This document shows, one piece after another, positions 21,148 through 33,478 of a DNA stretch of 64,000 nt. This DNA is from Tethya wilhelma. Taxonomy: Eukaryota; Porifera; Demospongiae; Tethyida; Tethyidae. The stretch spans positions 1-64,000 of the forward strand of contig CAXIPT010000045.1 in assembly GCA_964030475.1 (NCBI GenBank). The letters run 5' to 3'. A program made the translations under genes and the position numbers. Numbering within the stretch: position 1 is the first letter of the stretch; every line of letters starts with the position of its first letter. The notes beneath the pieces are model-generated. The model was not told the origin of the DNA. It ran no database searches and saw only the letters and a list, made by a program, of their open reading frames with translations.

Positions 21148-21730
21148 TATACATGGTCGTCTCTGTGCCAAGCTATTCTCAAAAGGGAGCTCTGTGTTCG
21201 GCAGGTACTACCACTCTATCACATGCCATGCTGCAACATTGTATCGAATGATTAGTTTACGATTAGTAAATGCAGAATGCCATGAGAGAATGTTTAGTCA
21301 GGCAAAACAAATAACCAAAACAACATTAAACAACAAACCAGAACACATTGTCACGAACATGACACGGCTACACACAGAACAAAAAAACATTGGTGATTCA
21401 CTACGCAGCCAGGAGGGTGAAATATCAAAGCTAGCTTCAACACTACCACAATCAAAAAATACTGTCATTCCAATTGAGTGGCTGAAGGAAACACCAACAC
21501 TTCACCAGGGACATCTAGAAAGAATAAGTGACTATATACCTTCTGGACAGGTATGGAACATGGTGGGTACAGATTGACCAAGGCATAGAATTTTTTGACT
21601 ATGACAACACTTTCAGAGATGATCATACACATCATGTACACGTCAGTCACTTTCGATACACTTCTCAATCAGACATCATGTTTATGCTTTCGAACAATGG
21701 CAAAAGTGTGAAGTCAAACTACCAGCTCTA
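21148..21730 (+). pseudogene. Fragment of an animal multi-copy, transposon-associated protein
   Basis: In frame: FGRYYHSITCHAATLYRMISLR, then NAECHERMFSQAKQITKTT, followed by a Gln/Ser-rich stretch. After a frame shift near 21577 it continues with FDYDNTFRDDHTHHVH up to a stop at 21731. The HERMF.QAKQITK pattern resembles a repeated protein I associate with sponge and cnidarian genomes; its function is unknown to me. Broken by the frame shift and joined to a MITE on the left. Confidence 0.4.
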
Positions 21731-21814
21731 AGAACAAAACATTACAATACAGAAGGAAAAAGTCTGCAATTAAATTTACTATAAGAGCAATTCCGTAGTG
21801 ACGGACGTACCATT

Positions 21815-22560
21815 TGTACAGTACAATACTAGAGAGAGAGAGAGAGAGAGAAAAAATAAAACTTGATTGGGGTATTCAAGCAATTCAGCAACAAGATGTA
21901 ACTCTTCAAACTGTTTTCAGGCCCATGATGACATCACAATTCAGTATTCATCATAGACATCGCCCCTGTGACCGATGTTTCCTGTGTGGAAGGGAGTAAA
22001 CACAGTATAGTCATTTCAGTCAGTTTTCCAGATATGAACAAGAATGGATAATTAAACACTTAGGGAAGAAACCACCTCATGACTCATGCATATGCAGAGC
22101 ACACAAGACAGAAGCCAATAGGTATTGTAACAGTAATACATTTGTACCAAAGTGGAAGGTTGGCAAGATGAATACACAGCAAGTATACTCTTGTGCTTAT
22201 CCTCAGTTAAATCAATCCTCTGAAGATACGAAAATCATAAAATCCAGTACCATAAGCACAAACAATGAGAGTAGCTTGAGCAAGCACTACTGCAGTGAGC
22301 ACTACAACTACTTGTACAGAGAAATCCATAAGCCACCAGCATGTGCAGACTGTAAAGCCACACCAAAACACGGTACACACTTCACGAGACATTGTCCAGC
22401 TACAGGTGTATTTAATTCTCACTACCAAAATGCAGGAATAGAAACCAGCATCACACCTGGTGATGTCCTGTGTACAGATTGCTATAAGGCTCACTTAGCA
22501 ATTGTAGAGCACACCAATACAGCACCACCAAGTTTAGAGATACTAAACGAAGTTTTATTC
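21815..22560 (+). pseudogene. Decayed copy of the Cys-rich Academ-like ORF
   Basis: Starts with the GA microsatellite, then matches 11150-10450 inverted. A premature TAA occurs soon after CFLCGRE (about 21998). The remainder (CADCKATPKHGTHFTRHC, DVLCTDCYKAH) is open, and the match ends abruptly at about 22555 in unrelated sequence. Confidence 0.75.
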
Positions 22561-23235
22561 ATCCCTACTTCAAATGCAAGATCCACACGTGGCAGGGCAG
22601 CTGGAATGATGGGCATGGCTCAGCTAGACCCTCCCACACCTCTTCTGTAAATGTTTTTCTGATGCAGCTTAGCTCACCCATGATTTCCTGAAGTTTCAGG
22701 GCTTCTGTGTTCATTGCTAATGTACTGCAGCAATACTAATGAATACGCTAATGAGCACACTTGCCCTCCAGACCGTAATTCTAATTTAACGAACTACAAG
22801 TAATGAATATCTGCCATTATAATATTCACGAACGGACAACTTCATTACTTACCTCAATTAGCACGATTTCCAGTTAAAGCTGTGAGCCTTTGTTCTTATG
22901 TAAGTGCAGAGCCAACAAATAGAGTCGCACCATAGGCTTTTTGGTACCCGTAAGCGACTTTATTCACAACACTCTTTAAATTCTGCTAACTCATGAGGCT
23001 AGTATAGTCTTGTGTGATACAAAACAGCGGCGCTGGCTTTACGCGGGAAAACAAATGCTGCGCATTTGGTTTGTACAGTACTGATGCTGAAGAAAAACGG
23101 TTGAAACAAACATCTATACAACAAGAATTGACATCAAGTCTGAAGTATCTCAAGGTATTAAACAGTGCAAAAAATGCAACAATTTGGCAGTGTACAAATA
23201 AATCATCAGTAGGCATACAAAATAGTCACCAAGAG
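22561..23235. other. Unassigned stretch
   Basis: No recognised gene. A 91-codon frame at 23014-23289 runs into a MITE at 23236 and is not recognisable. Confidence 0.35.
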
Positions 23236-23715
23236 TATTCCCAGTACGGTAGTATTGGGTACATAGGAATGGCACGGATGGCCAAATAGCGCAATACATA
23301 ACTCTGCAAAAACTGAGCGCCTGGCACTAAAAGGCTTCTTATGCTACTATTTAGCCTTTTCTCTTTCTATTGAGCCTAAAAACATAGCCTAAAACCATCG
23401 CTAAAGTTACAAACTAAAGTATGCCAAACCTCCATCTTCTTCTTCTTCTTCTTCTATCTTGGAACGACTTTTCTCAAAGACCATTCGCTTTCAGAAGCTA
23501 ATTCTTGAACGAAAAAACTTGGTTTCTTTGTCTTCACGTGCTTTTTGTATCGTTTCTAGCTGAGTCGCTAGATACAAGATGGCAGCCATTCATTTCTATA
23601 CTCATTAATAATTCATTAGTTACCGTGGAAATCAAGTTGACGACCCTTTTTCAGTTAGATAAGTGTGCGTTAATTTCTTTAAATTTCTGGTTGTGCTGAA
23701 GTGTCTGTAACCAGG
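23236..23715 (+). mobile_element. Family B MITE arm (CCCAGTAC..GTACTGGG end)
   Basis: Starts ATTCCCAGTACGGTAGTA, then GGAATGGCACGGATGGCC; contains a CTT tract and ends in sequence shared with other B copies. An inverted B arm at 24451-24932 makes this the left arm of a larger foldback. Confidence 0.7.
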
Positions 23716-23932
23716 GTCAGTCTTAAATATTTAGGAGGTGAATACAATACTTTGTTACGTAGTTGTCATTATAAGAAAATGAGCAAAGCAAGTAAATTTT
23801 GTAAGATACAGCTCAGAGTCCAGCCTCCTCCTGAGATGCTTCATCTGACTTTTATACTGAGAGCATAGATCATAACATAAGCTATAATGTCCATGCTGAT
23901 AATGTTCAAGTAACTACTATATACACAAGAAT

Positions 23933-24182
23933 AAAAAACATTGAAATGTAACGAATGGCCAAATCATAAAAAAGAAAGCAAACAAGTGGAATGGCTGTTA
24001 GAGTGTGTGCAGAATCCTTCTATGGGCTGCATGTAATAGTCTTTTTATTGTGTCAAGACCTTCATTTCGCCCACAGGAAGAATTCTTTACACACTCTAAC
24101 AGCCATTCCACTTGTTTGCTTTCTTTTTTATGATTTGGCCATTCCTGTGTCTCATTACATTTCAATGTTTTTTATTCTTGTT
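23933..24182. mobile_element. Family A foldback MITE
   Basis: Arms with ACATTGAAATGTAACGAATGG and its inverse, including the AAACAAGTGGAATGGCTGTT block. Sits between the two B arms. Confidence 0.7.
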
Positions 24183-24450
24183 TGCTCTAATTTTTTCATA
24201 ATTCTATCAATGAGTTTGTGCCGTGTGTATCAGTGTGTGTGTCCGACTGAATGCTGAAATGTGTGATGGTACATGTCAGTCCTAGCTGCTCAGTAGCTTA
24301 CTGAATTTGCAGGACCTGGCATCACTGCAGGTGAAGCAGTGGCATCACAAATCTTTGTTGCCTTCAGCTTATTCAATAGTAGCAAGATAGTTATTGAAGA
24401 AAGGTAGAGTTCAGCCAGAGTTCTGGAGTTCAGCACTAGTCAGGTAAGCT

Positions 24451-24932
24451 GTGAATTCCAAATAACGCACACTTGCCTATGTGGAAAGGGTCGTCAACTT
24501 GAATTCCCAAGTAATAATGCATGAGTTTAGAAATTAATGGCGGCCATATGGAGAAGGAGCTTTCTGTCTTGTATCTAGCGACTGGACGAGAGACATGAAA
24601 AATCGATGGCAAAAGCCACTGAAGACAAAGATACCAAGTTTATTCGTTTAAGAATCAGCTTCTGAAAGCGAGCGGTCTCTGAGAAAAGCCTTGCCAACAT
24701 AGAAGAATAAGAAGAATAAGAAGAAGAAGAAGAAGAAGATGGAGAAAATTGGAGGTTTGGCATAGTTTAGGTACTTTAGCGATGGTTTTAGGCCATGTTT
24801 TTAGGCTTTTTAGAAAGAGAATGAGCTAAATAGCAGCTTGAGAAGCCTTTTAGTGTCAAGCGCTAAGTTTTTGCAGTTATTCGCGTGAATATTTGTATTG
24901 CGCTAATGGGGCATCCGTGCCATTCCTGTGTA
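24451..24932 (-). mobile_element. Family B MITE arm, inverted
   Basis: Reverse orientation of the B consensus, from GAATTCCAAATAACGCACAC to GCCATTCCTGTGTAC. Contains a GAA tract (complement of CTT). Confidence 0.7.
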
Positions 24933-24948
24933 CAAACTGTGATGTATA

Positions 24949-25358
24949 CAAATAGTAAAAATTTCAAAAAAGTTAGTAATGTAGGAATGGGCAGTGCGTT
25001 AAAAAGTATTTGAACAAGGCATGTCTCAAATTCGGCACATGACTACTTCATTTGTTGATCCCTCATAATTAAGGATCCTAAGTATGATGTAAACGCAATG
25101 ATGTGTATAATAGCGCCGTAGGTTCGCCGTAGGTTATTATCATGCATTGGTTCAAATTCCCAGTACTAATCAGTAGGCTAAGCACTGGAGCAAACTATAA
25201 CAGACAGGTAACTTATATATACTGGAGTGCCAGGCAAGAGTTGGGTACAAAAAATGAAGTAGTCATGTGCCGAATTTGAGACATGCCTTGTTCCAATACT
25301 TTTTACCGCACTGCCCATTCCTACATTACTAATTTTTTTGAAATTTTTACTACTTGTT
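24949..25358. mobile_element. Foldback MITE (family C)
   Basis: Arms with GTAGGAATGGGCAGTGCG and its inverse; centre differs from 7810-8164. Confidence 0.7.
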
Positions 25359-26032
25359 CATTCACTTTTTTTAACACTACAGTGTGGAGACCACCAGAGA
25401 CTGGTTAGTCCCTTCAAAAAGCTTGAGTAACAGCTACATGCAATGTGGTGGAGTAGGCTAATGTGCATGCGCATGTGCATAATAATGCCACTTGGATAGA
25501 CAATTAATGACCTTTGAACTGCCAAGATGGCTGCATTGTAGTACATGAATTTATACACTAAGTTTTTTTCAAAGCTTTCTAGTTTTTGTTTAGGCCTATT
25601 TATGATGAAAACGAGTATCAAGGAATGTAGTACCCATGAAAAGAACTTACTTTGTGCTGTCAAAGTTGGCTCAACACATTCTGGTTCTCTGGAAATCCTT
25701 TTCAAGTAAGTCAGTTAGGAAGTACGTAAGTAAGTACGTACGTAAGTTAGAAGAACAAAAATGGCACTATGGTGGCTTCCCACTAGCGCTCTCTACGAGT
25801 GCTGTGGAAAGTTTTTGTGAGTTTTAGTACTTGCATGCAGTTGGTAATCTGTCAATGAGAGCTTCTGAGCAATTTTGAAGGTTTAATTTTGTTTGACTAG
25901 ATTTTTATGATGGCCAACATTTTGTATTGTGTCTATGGGACAGTCGGCCCATTCCTACTATACGTACTACCATACGTATGATAGAATTATGAAAAAATGA
26001 GAACAAACAAGTGAAAAAAACATTGGAAATGT
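25359..26032. repeat. Diverged segment related to the Mutator-like element body
   Basis: In reverse orientation it resembles 7388-7500 (GCACTATGGTGGCTTCCCAC compare GCACTCTTGTGGCTTCTTGC). The tail at 25985-26032 is a family A end. No gene supported. Confidence 0.4.
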
Positions 26033-27110
26033 AATTCCCAGTACGGTAGTACTGGGTACACAGGAATGGCACGGATGGCCCATTAGCGCAATACAAATAT
26101 TCACGTGAATAACTCTGCAAAAACTGAGCGCCTAGCACTAAAAGGCTTCTTAGGCTACTATTTAGCTCTTTCCCTTTCTAATGAGCCCAAAAACATGGCC
26201 TAAAACCATCGCTAAAGTAACAAACTACAATTTGCCAAACCTCCAATTTTCTCCATCTTCTTCTTATTCTTCTTCTTCTTCTTCTTCTATCTTCTCACGC
26301 CATATCTCAAAGACCATTCACTTTTAGAAGCTGATTCTTGAACGGATGAAGTTGGTTTCTTTGTCTTCAATCGCTTTTGTCATCGGTTTTTAGCGCCTCT
26401 CATTGAGTATCCAGATACAAGGCGAAAAGCGCCTCCTCCATATGGCCGCCATTAATTTCTACACTCATGCATAATTCATTAGCTTCTAGAAAATTCGAAC
26501 TGACGACCCTTTCCACACACAAAGTGTGCGTTATTTGGAATTTATAATAAATGCAAGTTGCCTGGAACTATTATACATGATACCTGGATGCTCTTGCTCT
26601 TCTTAAGAGATGAATCAGGACTTTGATTATCATAACATATAGAAAGGCAAGTAAATCTTATGATACAGCTCTTGCCTCCAAATGACTGAGATGTGTGTTT
26701 CACTTCAGTCATCAAGCAGGCTACACAATTTACCAGCTCAGCAGCCCGCCGTTCAGTAGTCTGGCTTGCCAGACTACTAGCTCAGTTGCTAGCTACACAT
26801 ACCAACTCAAATGTGATTTGTAGAATTATGGAAAAATGAGAACAAACAAGTACAAAAAACATTGGAAATGTAATGAGACACAGGAATGGCTAAATCATAA
26901 AAAGAACGCAAACAAGACGGAATGGCTGTTAGAGAGTGTAAGGAATTCTTCCTGTGGGCAAAATAAGAGACTCAATTAGGAGATTGTTAAATGCAGCCCA
27001 TACAGGAAGAATTCTGCACACACTCAACAGCCATTCCGTCTTGTTTGCGTTCTTTTTATGATTTAGCCATTCGTGTGTCTCATTACATTTCCAATGTTTT
27101 TTGTACTTGT
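26033..27110 (+). mobile_element. Composite MITE unit B-M-A
   Basis: Family B arm (26033-26560), a middle module M (26575-26840) including TGAGATGTGTGTTTCACTTC, and a family A foldback (26845-27110). The same order occurs at 38594-39612 and 53539-54582, so the three move as one unit. Confidence 0.7.
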
Positions 27111-27348
27111 GAGACATAGGAATGGCCAAATCGCAAAAAAGAAAGCAAACAAGATGGAATGGCTTTTTGAGTGTGTAAAGAATTATTCCTATGGGCAACA
27201 TGAGGGACTCAACATGGGAAAAGAGTACCCACACAGGAATGATTATGCACACACTCAAACAGCCATTCCATCTTGTTTGCTTTCTTTTTTGCGATTTGGC
27301 CATTCCTATGTCTCATTACATTTCCAATGTTTTTTTCACTTGTAATAT
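27111..27348. mobile_element. Family A foldback MITE
   Basis: Tandem with the previous one, sharing the GTACTTGT end; arms with GAATGGCCAAATCGCAAAAAAG. Confidence 0.65.
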
Positions 27349-27506
27349 ATAGATATAGTATATATGCCTGGAGTGCTAGCACCATCAATAATGATCTGCA
27401 TAGCAAAAAACAACAAATACACACAAGAGTGTAAGTCATGAATTAGTCTATAGTCAATAGCTATTTTTACCTCGGTCCGCAGTAATACAAATGGCCGGAT
27501 CCAGAG

Positions 27507-27538
<32 letters not shown>
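27507..27538 (+). repeat. TG microsatellite
   Basis: Uninterrupted TG run. Confidence 0.9.
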
Positions 27539-27539
<1 letters not shown>

Positions 27540-27558
27540 AGGTAATTAAAATATTATA

Positions 27559-28151
27559 TGTGACCAAATTTTGCAAAAAACCGACCAGATGTAGTAATAT
27601 GCGAATTTTGAGATAGCGCTTGCATTGTAATCTACGTTATTGCAGCTAGCTATTTTCCAAATTTGAAACAGCTAGGCGCTATAGTTTTGGATATATGAGC
27701 TCAAATATACCGACCGTTCATTCCAATTTTACTCGCTAAAATCGTAAACAAATACGTTGCTAAGCGCGAGTACACAAACTCCGTACACTATCCGTGTTAC
27801 AAACAATTTATGTTTGTGGTACAATTTTAGTGTAGTATCAGAATATGCATGAAGTTAGTTGAAGCGCTAGTTAAAACTTACTTTATGAGCCTTTTTAAAG
27901 ACACAGAAGACCAGGGAGCCTTCTTAGGAGGATTCACCAACAAGGTAAGTAAGTCTACTGAGTAGAATAATGTAGCGGGTGGGCTGTAACTAGAGTAACT
28001 AGGCTATAAATGGCGCAGAAATAAGCGCCCAATATTAATGCATGCATCTATAGCTATTCTAACTGTAGGAAATAGTTTAGCTAATACTTATTGCCCATAA
28101 TAAGAAGCGCTTAGCTCCTTTCCCCCAGAAATTTCATTGCAAATTTATTAT
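27559..28151. mobile_element. TA-flanked TGTGACC element (family H), left part
   Basis: Starts TA|TGTGACCAAATTTTGCAA, collinear (inverted) with 53090-52505. Cut at 28151, where the Academ-like fragment begins. Confidence 0.7.
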
Positions 28152-31100
28152 TTAATGCATAAGCCACCAGCATGTGCAGACTGTAAAGCCACACCAAAAC
28201 ATGGTACACTCTTCACGAGACATTGTCCAGCTACAGGTGTATTTAATTCTCACTACCAAAATGCAGGAATAGAAACCAGCATTACACCTGGTGATGTACT
28301 GTGTACACATTGCTATAAGGCTCACTTAGCAATTGTAGAGCACACCAATACAGCACCACCAAGTTTAGAGATACTAAACGAAGCTTTACTGGCCAGGCAA
28401 AGTTCTCTCGAGAGATGCGTAGAGCTAGCCACACTGTACACAGTGATATCATTGGGTAGACTTTTTCTGGAGGATAAGGCAGTGCTTCTCCCTCAGGCAT
28501 CTGAATGGTTTTTGAATGTGTATACCAATGAGCCACACAACCATTCAACTCTTTTCTTAGACCTGAATGATAGTCGAGTTAAGTACTCAACCACATGGTT
28601 GCTGAAACAAATAAAGCAAAAGATGCAAAACATCCTAAGCTTTACTTGTACACAAAAAAAATTGGAGTAATATTGTATAGAAATGGATGTAATTTGCTCA
28701 AAATCCTGTCATGGGCCTTAAGCGACACACGAAAGCAAAAAATTGAACATCATGAGCTCTCTAGTGAACCATTGTACATGAGAAGGCATGAAGAAAAGAT
28801 CATGCATGAAGCTGCAAGCATTATGAATCACCTACTAGAAGAAATCAGAAAAGTACGGCAGAATCAAGAAGTTGACCTGCATACATTAGACATTGCCTCA
28901 TTAATAGATTAATTAAACCCAACAATTTGGGAGTTTATTCAGATGGCAACCAGGTCAGATCAAGACAGGCTGGGAACATCACCAACAGAAGGTGCAAGTT
29001 TGATTAACAACATAAGAAGATACTTAGTTGTATCCATGTTGATGTACTCAACCAACCTCCACTCCCCAACTCCACTTCAGACTCTAATTACTGACACAGT
29101 AGAAACATGTGGGGGGAAGTTGATCAAGATTTTGAGTAGGCTAGGTGTTGCTGCTTCACAGATACACATGATCAATTTGTCACAGAGGTGAGTGAGAAAG
29201 AAAGGAAATTGTCTCTATGGGACCACCTACCAGAATCAATTTTTGCAGTGGTAAGTGCAGATAATCTGGATATGTTAGAGAGTAATGCAGCTGTTTACTG
29301 TGGAGACATGCATCGTAGCTACCATGGAACAACAATCCAGGTAACTCAACCAGATATTACACTCAAATATCCAACTTCCACCAACTCACACTCAGTGTCC
29401 AGTGACTCACACACTTCAAAACAGTCTCTCTCAAGTGACTCACACAGTTTGAAACAGTCTCTCTCAAGTGACTCACACTCCCTCTCAAGTGACTCACACA
29501 GTTCGAAACAGTCTCTCTTAAGTGACTCCAACTCTCTCTCAAGTGACTCACACAGTTTGAAACAGTCTCTCTCAAGTGACTCACACAGTTCGAAACAGTC
29601 TCTCTCAAGTGACTCACACAGTTCGAAACAGTCTCTCTCAAGTGACTTACACAGTTCGAAACAGTCTCTTCAAGTGACTCACACTCACTCTCAAGTGACT
29701 CACACAGTTCCAAACAGTCTCTCCCAAGTGACTGACACCCTCTCTCTAGTGACTCACACTCTGAACATGGTATACTGTTTAAACTGAAAGGCCCAGGGAC
29801 AGTCAAGGCTAGGAAGTATAGTACTACATCAAAATCGGTAGTCACCACAAGAATAGTACAAAAAGAAGCAAATCTTTTAACGCTACAAGACTACACAAAG
29901 TGAAGGGGACAGGAAAATGTTAAGCAACATGTACAATACACTGTTTTGTTACATGTTTTGCAAAAATTCTACAATTGATGGAGACACACTAGAAGACGAT
30001 CAGCCAATGCTAAAAACATTTAACTTCTGGTAATTGTGAGCAAAGATCACCATCGAACATTCATTACATGGAGCTAGTTGATAAAAATGCTGATTCACAA
30101 GAAACTATCAAGCAGGTAATAGACACTATGTCAGCCGAGTTTCAGGAAAAACCATTGGTGACTGGAAGACGTTTGCACACATTCAATCCCTAAAATAACA
30201 ATACGGAAAAGAACTAGAAAATGTACTTCCTTTCCCTGGTGACTAGCATACACTGTACAACTATCAACAGGCACTGATTAAAGTGTACTACGATGCAGGT
30301 TTGAAAGAATTAAATGGCGAAAAATTGTGGTTTTAGAGGAGAAACATTAACATCCCTAAGCAAAGGAGCAAACTTTAAAAGAAATCACCAATTTCTTTTT
30401 CAAGCTTGGGAAGCTCTTTTTCTACATGTAATGAGAGTTTACCTGCACTTTAACAATGAAAGCTTATCCACTTCACCTTTAAACATTTCAGATGTAGTTA
30501 TCTCCTATCTGAAGGAGAAGAAATCAGTAAACCCTTCAATAAATGTAATTGATGAGTTGAAGACAATTAGGTAGTGAGTGTTGCCAGAATTTTGTGAGAA
30601 AATGGCTAAAACAGACGACACATGGAAGTTTTGCCTTCATTTCCTCGACACCACATGCTATGCCTATATCAATGATATCATGCTTTTCATTGCAGTACGA
30701 ACAGCCAATTGGATAGTTCGAGTGGCTAGCTTAAAAGTAATGGCTCCATTATTTTCTGCTTTTGATCGACCTAACTATCAACAACTTATACCACAACACC
30801 TCAAAGACTTGAAGAGTTTTCCAAAACAAGTACTGACATGCCTTGAAAGTGGAGGTTTTGTTGTAAGTATCACAGGACATCTTGGTCGATCAGTTGCTCT
30901 TGATGAAGCACATGAAATGTGCATCAACAAGGATTTAAAACCTGCAATTGCTAGACCAACAACACCATACCTCCAGAAAACATCACTATTCTTTGGATAC
31001 CGTATCCAAGCTCACAAGAATTTACTGAAACAACTGTTTCCAGAGAAGAAGTCAACACAATCTAGCAATAGTATTTTTACAAAAAAACCCTGACAATATT

Positions 31101-31638
31101 AGACAGCAAGAAAATGTCAGAGCTATTTTGAACGAAATTGAAAAAAGCAATATGCTCCCAGCCAGTAGATTACAGGAAAACCGTGGCTTGATCAATGGAT
31201 TAACTGGACAAGTTGCTACCCCAGAACAAACACACGATCTATTGAATCACACAGAAGTAGGACAAAAACAGTACGAGAACTGTTACATATAGAATGATTG
31301 GATGTCAAGTACAAACAAGGCTCCACTAAGAAAACAAAGACTGTCGACTGGCTCCAAAGAAAATTACTAAAAGAAAAATTTCACAAAAGGACAAAGAGTA
31401 CAAATTTGTGACAAAGTGTCTTCGTAGACGATTAGCATGGTGTAAACAAAATGGTGATTCACTAAACAGTCAGGAACAATTCTCAACACTTCCTAGAGCA
31501 ATAGCAGATGTGTCAGGGAAACCTCACACTGGCTCAAAACGATACTGGACAGACAAACTTGGAGCAAGGTACAATGGTATGGTTAGCAGTAATCTACTGT
31601 GGATACCTGACACCGTAATCTTAGAAGGGATGTTTTTA
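28152..31638 (+). pseudogene. Decayed, longer copy of the Academ-like transposon genes
   Basis: Homologous to the Cys-rich ORF from its MHKPPACADCK region, then extends into coding sequence deleted from 8373-11723. Open pieces: 28137-28670, 28595-28912 (shifted by an A-run near 28660), 28943-29191, 29188-29787, 30314-30574, 30578-31093, 31408-31665. The 30578 piece has NWIVRVASLKVMAPLFSAFDR, GHLGRSVALDEAHEM and NKDLKPAIARPT; the last ends PDTVILEGMFL, where an unrelated repeat starts. The VALDEAHEM..NKD block is the most conserved and may be catalytic, which is inference. Stops and shifts make it inactive. Confidence 0.7.
29395..29770 (+). repeat. 33-bp in-frame tandem repeat coding SDSHSSKQSLS
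   Basis: About a dozen units of 33 bp, mixed with shorter 21-bp units (SDSHSLS), inside the decayed Academ-like gene. The frame stays open through the array, so repeats expanded in whole codons. Confidence 0.85.
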
Positions 31639-32129
31639 ACCGATTATACGCGGTTGACGCTTTAACGCATCAACACGTGGGTGTTGCAAACTGCGGTTGA
31701 CGCATTAATGCGTCATGGCTGTTCTAGCGACTTTTTTGCAAGCAAAGCAATTAGCCCTGAACTTTAAACTTCATATACGAATAGGTAAGGGACTACTCTA
31801 CTAAAATATCAAGTCAGAGTTAGAACTGTTTGTAAGGCATGGCGCTACTCGTCGCTGAGCGACTAATGGTCACGATCTCCGCGATCGCAATTGTAGGGTT
31901 TAGAGCGACGTTTTTTCCACAACCCTTCAGAGGATAAGCTTCAAACTTGCTACGTAGGTGCAGGGATAGTTAGGCTATGTAGCCATAGCATCGCTTTTGT
32001 AAGCCTGGTTGGCTAGCTGGAAAAAAAGCTTTAGACGCGCGGCTATGTCCTTGCGTATTAGACCCTCCCGTACATTAGGCTTTTTTTTTACCAGCAAAAG
32101 CTTCACTAAGCAACAAGACTTGGAGTATA
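31639..32129 (+). mobile_element. Family K repeat inserted in the Academ-like gene
   Basis: Starts near TTAACCGATTATACGCGG and resembles 37747-37260 (inverted) and 60647-61060. Non-coding. It continues as about 20 bases after the MITE at 32130-32479. Confidence 0.65.
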
Positions 32130-32479
32130 CAGTGGCGGATCTAGGAAATTGTATAGGGGGGTTCTAATTAATGCGTGCGAAGCGCGCGAAAATTTTTATG
32201 TAGCCCCGCCCACTTCTGGTCGCAACAGCCCCGCCCCTTTAGAGCTAAAATTTTGCCAAAAAAGCCTGAATGGAAGAAAAAACGGCAAGAAAGAGTCAGA
32301 AACTATATTTTTCACAAAAGACTAATATTCAGTGTGATTTTGAGTTGCTTTTAGTATTTAAGTTGAAAGGAGGGTTCCAGCTTGGCCTTTTCCAATCTGC
32401 ACAGTTAATTATAATGCGAGGTCTCAGCTGAAAGGAGGGTTCCGTGGAAACCTTGAACCCCCCCCTGGATCCGCCACTG
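32130..32479. mobile_element. MITE with CAGTGGCGGATC ends and 5-bp duplication
   Basis: CAGTGGCGGATCTAGG and its inverse CCTGGATCCGCCACTG bound 350 bases. Flanks GTATA repeat on both sides; the related K repeat at 37253-37257 has that site once (TATAC on the plus strand), giving a natural empty site. Confidence 0.75.
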
Positions 32480-32501
32480 GTATAGTTAGCTTGATTGTTG
32501 C

Positions 32502-32726
32502 TTAGTTGTGGTCAGGGTGTTTGTCTTGCAAGTGAACAAACATGTTGGTTGTGTTAGAACGCTTGGCCTGCACAACTTTTTTACAATGATGGCAAACAGG
32601 CTTTTCACTTTCTGTAGGAATAGGCTGTCCTTTTTCATTTGCTTTGAGCCCAAAATGAGCCCATACTTCAGTAGTAGAATTTGGTTTTTTTACTAGATTA
32701 CACTCACTAGTACTAGCCTCAGCCAT
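32502..32726 (-). pseudogene. BED-type zinc finger, N-terminus of a hAT transposase
   Basis: 74 residues. TTEVWAHFGLKANEKGQP is followed by Cys45-x2-Cys48 and His65-x4-His70 (CHHCKK..NMFVHLQDKH), the BED finger that begins many hAT transposases and ZBED proteins. The frame stops after HPDHN and no transposase body follows, so it is a fragment. It could be an exon of a domesticated gene, but no donor context supports that. Confidence 0.65.
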
Positions 32727-32879
32727 TTTGTTTCACGAGGTTTCAGCCTAACACGTGCATAGCACGTGCACGCGCATGATGAAATACTGCCCTTTGACCT
32801 CAAGTTGCAATAATAACAATAGTCCAAAAGTACAGTATTGCACGTTCTGTGATATAGCATATCGCGATACTATCGTACT

Positions 32880-33478
32880 ATCGTCCAATAGTACATGTGG
32901 CCCTGCATGCGAGTGCAAACAATGTACAAATGTAACTGGAAACATTGAACATGATGAAGACAAAGTAGAATTGCAAGAGATTAGATCAGGAAGAAAGAGA
33001 AAACGTAGTTATGAGTATGATACTGAGTCTAATAGTGATTCTGATAGTGAAAGTGACTGTGATGGACAGGATGAACCATATTATGAAACAGAAGTTATTA
33101 CCGACATGGATCATGAAGACTACATAGAATATTATGTCTAAAACATAACTCATTATTTTTTACTCTGTGCTCTTACGTGTTTATTTTATTCTTGATAAAT
33201 AACTGTTTTACAGACATTGCACAAACCTGTTTTGGGGGAGATATAAACTAACAAATGGGTTTATGAAGTTAACCATGCATTCAGCTTATTGACATAAAAC
33301 TTTTAGCTGTGTACAACTTACTTTGAGTCTGCAAAACTCGACTTTGTAAAATACTTGTCAACACAATTGGCAGCGATTCAGTCGTTAGATCACCATTTTC
33401 AGCAGAATTTTAGTAGATGAATGGATAATGTCCAACTTTTACAAACAAACAACTATATTTCTTGACAAACAGCAACAC
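32880..33478 (+). pseudogene. CXC-protein C-terminus and 3' end, Academ-like copy
   Basis: TCGPACECKQCTN through the acidic tail to a stop at 33141, then matches the non-coding flank of 8856 (inverted 8855-8520). Only the last CXC cysteines remain. It shares orientation with 28152-31638 and may be the far end of that same copy, separated by K, MITE and BED sequence. Confidence 0.75.

Noticed and set aside
29363..29848. 161-codon minus-strand frame full of ETVSNCVSHLR
   Set aside because: Shadow of the 33-bp tandem repeat, which is coding on the plus strand.
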